The notes under the pieces are model-generated. The model ran no database searches, was not told where the DNA came from, and was given only the letters and a program-made list of their open reading frames with translations. A stretch of DNA of 64,000 nt from NCBI GenBank assembly GCA_019649035.1, contig BMAT01001291.1, forward strand, positions 34,175-98,174. The letters run 5' to 3'. A program made the position numbers and the translations under genes. How positions within the stretch are numbered: the first letter of the stretch is position 1; each line of letters opens with the position of its first letter. Below are positions 59,782 through 64,000 of this stretch, in pieces. The stretch comes from Elysia marginata. Lineage: Eukaryota > Mollusca > Gastropoda > Plakobranchidae.

Positions 59782-61457
59782 ATACATCGAAACCGTAGCG
59801 GGCATCAGAGGCTGGTCCTAATGTCGCCCTCCAGCACAAGCCGAATTTTAGCTAATACTAGCGGGAAAAATAAATGAAAAAAAACTTAGTCGCTTAACAG
59901 TGCGGGTACACTGTATTAAAGACACTTTTACAAACTATGTTTTAAGAACAAAAAATGTAATGGTTTCACAAAAAGTATTTCTTCAATTTCTTTAAGCAAA
60001 AGAAGGTTAGATTTAAAAACTTAAGAAACTTAGAATTAGATGAAGTTCAGTTAGATCAGATCATTCAGTCATTTTACGATCAAAACATCACAACGTAAGT
60101 AATTTCGCGTCTTGGGTTACTCATTGTGCAGCAACTTGCACAAGTTTCTTTCACTCCCAGGCTTGGTTTCGTACATCCAGTGTGCTAAAATTGGAGACTT
60201 TTTATTTTGGCTGGACAATGATTATGAAACAAGAAATGAATGTACATCTTCCATATGACTCACAAAGAAGCACAAAAAGGCAACAGTGTTGTGACCGTAA
60301 CGTGGCTTTGTTTTAACACGTCCCTATACGCTCACAACGCGATAGTTTCTGCTGATTATCGTCAACTTTGTACTGTTGCGGTCTTGAAAAAACTTTTAGA
60401 TTTCCGTTCATCTCCTACATTTCTCTATATTGGGTATGGAATGAAATAGATTGATCCCCACCCCCAGCAAGAGATGAGGGAGAAACCGAGATTTCTTAGT
60501 AGGTACGATGCTTTACCTATAGTTCTCGAAAAAAAGTCCTTATGCAAAATCATAAAATTCATGAGTCAAAACTATACATTTTCTTTGTATCCCAACGACT
60601 GCTACATTGTGAACATTCATTTCGGCCGAAAATGCTAATATTTTTCATAATCAAGAAAAAAAACCGTCTTCCATATAAGCAATACCCTCAAAACAAGACT
60701 TGATCTTTAAAAATATTTTTCATCATAATACTACAGTTTTGACTGTAAATTTTATGAAAGTACAGAGTATGTTACAGGAAACAGGAACTGCTTTCAATTT
60801 TAAGTTCTTTGTTTTGTCAAACAAGGCAGTTAAACAGAATTTCATCAATAAATCTATATCGTGGAGAAGGCAAGCTTTCTAAGCAGCTCTGCCACTGAGA
60901 ATCGCTGAGAAAATAACAGCACGTTAAATACTGTTTACACGAAGCTGGTTGAAGATCTGATATTAACCGCCAATTATCTCTCTGATGTGCCGATTACTGA
61001 TTAAGGAGAGAAACCCATGACTAACCATACATCTTTCACCTTATCTGAGAAAGGGCAAATCGAATTTGGACAGTGAGAATGGTAGTGAATACTTAGTTCG
61101 TCAAAAGAACACATATGTTTGAATTGATCAATGAAGGAGAATAATTATAGAATAGACTAAATCGGTTAGTGACTTAAAAACGATTATTCTTTGATTCTTT
61201 TTGACAGGTTATCATTATGAGGACATATGGTATAATAGCATGTATCAGAATCCTTTGAAATGTACAAAAATTGGAACTATGGGCACCAAAAAAGGTATTA
61301 TTTAACGCCCCAGACACCGTTTACTGTGTTTTCCGTTAAAAATGTTAACACTGCCGTAGGAACAGTAGTAAAAGACATTTTACAAGTGTTAAAAGTATAG
61401 GTAATGGTAATTTTACCATTGTGTTCGTGCAGAAGTGGTAGCAATCTTAGTAATAAT
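59782..61457. other. intergenic, nothing recognised
   Basis: AT-rich unique sequence; small frames at 60240-60449 and 60700-60882 carry no motif. Confidence 0.5.
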
Positions 61458-61472
61458 AATCATTGTAGTAGT

Positions 61473-61509
<37 letters not shown>

Positions 61510-61569
61510 ATAGTAATAGCTGTTGTAATAGTGGTAGCAGTAGTAGCAGCAGTATTAGTAGTAGTATTT

Positions 61570-61602
<33 letters not shown>

Positions 61603-61704
61603 ATTGTAGTAGTAGTAGTAGTAGTAGTATTTCCAGTAGTAGTAATAGTAGTAGTAGTATTAGTAGCAGCAGCAGAAGTATTAGTAGTAGTAGTAGTCGT
61701 AGTG

Positions 61705-61756
<52 letters not shown>

Positions 61757-61787
61757 GAGTAGTAGCAGCAATAGTAATAGTAGTTAA
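61458..61787. repeat. AGT/AGC trinucleotide array
   Basis: About 330 bases of AGT with AGC, ATT and GGT interruptions; Ser-, Val- and Leu-rich frames on it are artefacts. Similar in make-up to 3089-3440. Confidence 0.97.
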
Positions 61788-62012
61788 AGCGGGAATTTGT
61801 GTCGTTTCGTGTATTAAATAAGGTTACTTCATGAATAGATTACTCTTTATTACTTAGTTAACATACAGATTACATGTTGAAAATACTCACTATTGTGATG
61901 ATCTCACAGCAACATATCAATAAAAATTATAGAATTGATACTTAGGATCACGATAATAGACCTAGAGGTCAATATGAGCAACAACAACAACAAAATCAAT
62001 ATCAACAATAAC

Positions 62013-62042
62013 AAGAGTAATGATGATGATGGTGATGATGAT
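62013..62042. repeat. GAT microsatellite
   Basis: Short GAT run after a CAA-rich stretch. Confidence 0.85.
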
Positions 62043-63067
62043 AAAATGCATGGCCTATATGTATAGGTAAATGAAAAGGAGGCATTTTCTTCAAGTATTG
62101 AAAGAAAAAACGTGAAGAAGAAAATATCGAATGTCGTGATTACCACGCGTACGAATTGATTTGTCTATCGCGTGCATTCTTCTAAGAATAGTATCATATG
62201 TGGCTCTTGCATTATTCTTTGCAGTAATATCCAGCACCTGAAATAACAGATTCTCCAAACAAAAGTGCTTTTTAAAACTCGCACTCTGATCATATATACG
62301 TCGCGTACAAATTTTAAACATAACACTCAAGTCAGGAATAATATATTCTATTTACATTTCCTCACATTAGCCGTCTTTTAAGGTTGGCTCACTGCGTGAG
62401 GACTTAGGGGCACTAATAACTAGACAAACAGCCGTGGAGTCGGCCGGCCCCGCAGAAAGTCTACACCAGGACACGTACAGCAAACAGAGCTGTCGCCTAA
62501 TCAAGACATTTTAGACTCAGCGATCAAGTCTGTTTCTCTTACTTCTTGGATACCAGGGCCCTGGTGTTGACTGTATCTTCTGGACGCTTAACTGTTTGCA
62601 GACTCTAGACCTGCCAATAAAAGTGAAAGTTTGGTCTATTGATTTTATTATCTGAGACAATTTACAGTTGATTAAAAAAATCCTGATAATGATGCTTAAT
62701 AATTGTTGCACAGAAAGATGAAAAAGAGGAAGTTGAACTGGCTTAACACGTAATATGGCGTTAAAAAAATACAATCTGCTATTGGGGGAGAAATGAACTG
62801 AGAAAGAATCTGTTGTGATTGAATAGTTAATCAAAACTGAATACTGCAAATTTATTTGAAAAGAAAGTACTTGGTTTGTTCCTTGTATTTTAATCATTTT
62901 TTGGTCCACTTTCCAACTATGGGGAGATATTTGTACTGAAAAAAAAAGATTAAGGAAAAAACGTTTTGCTCACTAACTGACCTATTCTAAGTCATGAACG
63001 GTAATGTTTGACGTAGGCACAAGTGCACAGCTTCTGTTAGGTTTATGATCAATAAAAATTTATTGCT

Positions 63068-63094
63068 AGATAGAGAGATAGATAGATAGATAGA
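63068..63094. repeat. GATA tetranucleotide repeat
   Basis: Imperfect then perfect GATA units. Confidence 0.9.
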
Positions 63095-63399
63095 TTATAA
63101 ATAATAGAAAAAATGATGGTGAATAGATAGCTATGGAGAAATAGATACACAATTTGATGTGTATAATACATGTATTGCAGTACTGCAGAAAATAAAAATA
63201 TAAAACAAGATATTAGAATGTAAAGCAAAGCTGCTGCTAATTATAGGCACACAAATAGGAGTCGTTTGTTGCCAATTCAAACTTTAACTTTAAGCTTTAT
63301 TACATGCTTTAAACATTTTCGAATTATTTACAAAATACCAGCACATGCAGGGACACAACTGAAATCTTAGCTCTATGGGCAGCAAAATGGTAACAAAAT

Positions 63400-64000
63400 G
63401 ATTTTTTCATGTGTAGGACTCCATTTTCAAATTTGCCTCAAGCGAATGGAAGAGAATGGACGATGAAGAGAAAACAATCTCAATCCACGGAAGTTCTGAA
63501 AATGCTGAAGGCTCTCATGCCCATGCTCTCTCTTTCGCCATTTGCCATCGTGTATCTCTTGTTCCGAATTGATTCTGGGTGTAGAGCGGGTTGCGCGGAC
63601 CTCAGCTGAACTGTAAACACTTTGGGTTTGAACAAAGCCGGCCAAAGACAACTTGCCAATGAAAAGCCTTTGATGAGCTTCCCCTTGAAGTGGAGTGAGC
63701 GCACACAGTTGCGATCCGGCCTACACGGCTAATAAGGAGTAATATTGCAGGCACGGAGGCTACTTAGGGACTTAATTAAACCATCATCATATCCCAGGGT
63801 AGACCCAGTCAACAGAAAGCGCGTGTCTGTCCATGGAGTCAGGTTGTCTGGGGCCCTTTGCTCACCCCATCATGCAACTAATTGGCTGACTCAAGGAAGG
63901 CCGGCTGAGAGGGAGGGATGTCCTTCGCTGGTCTCTACATGCACGGCACACAGACGCACACCACCATCATCATCAGTGACCAAAGGTATTATTGAACAAT
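63400..64000. promoter_or_regulatory. candidate conserved non-coding block at window end
   Basis: GC-richer unique DNA with GGGACTTAATTAAACC (63769), CAACTAATTGGCTGAC (63876) and GACCAAAGGTATTATTGAAC (63978), resembling homeodomain, and TCF/SOX-type sites. No protein frame recognised. It may extend past the window. Confidence 0.3.

Noticed and set aside
61404-61821. 127- and 128-residue Ser- and Val-rich frames
   Set aside because: Translation of the AGT/AGC array in three frames; not genes.
1-64000. Retrovirus-like, Polinton-like or CRISPR content
   Set aside because: No long terminal repeats, gag/pol/integrase motifs, capsid-type frames or spaced direct repeats were seen.

Overview
Eukaryotic, AT-rich, repeat-laden genomic DNA from an invertebrate animal. 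I favour a gastropod mollusc: several tRNA-derived SINE families, CR1-like LINE tails ending in GCGCTATATAAA, and scattered TCTAGA/AGATCT runs, the last a pattern I associate from memory with snail genomes. The host is inferred; nothing here names the species. Two runs of N mark assembly gaps.

One host gene is clear: haspin, the mitotic histone H3-Thr3 kinase, on the + strand. I resolved twelve coding exons from 8489 to 27830. Every junction is GT-AG and every phase fits, giving an intact 677-residue protein with all kinase landmarks. A splice acceptor just before the first coding exon (AG at 8433-8434) implies an unseen upstream 5' UTR exon. The human gene is a single exon, so this copy keeps the intron-rich state.

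1-8434, upstream flank: a decayed LINE with most of its reverse transcriptase deleted, an AGT-rich array, a repeat shared with intron 10, a field of GTTAC/GTGAC motifs, and a complete SINE with a 14-bp target duplication.

8435-27830, haspin: the introns hold most of the recognisable DNA transposons. These are a piggyBac-type element inserted into an older repeat (intron 1), a 246-bp piggyBac-type MITE (intron 1), a Tc1-like element with broken transposase (intron 5), and a hAT-like element with a zinc-finger remnant (intron 9) plus a miniature relative (intron 3).

27831-64000: no convincing gene. It holds two 5'-truncated CR1-like LINEs, a SINE whose 3' tail matches those LINEs, two near-identical copies of another SINE, microsatellites, a strong CTCF-like motif, and several GC-richer unique blocks with homeodomain-type TTAATTA cores that look like non-coding regulatory DNA. 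I saw no retrovirus-like or Polinton-like element, no CRISPR array, and no stand-alone tRNA or rRNA gene.
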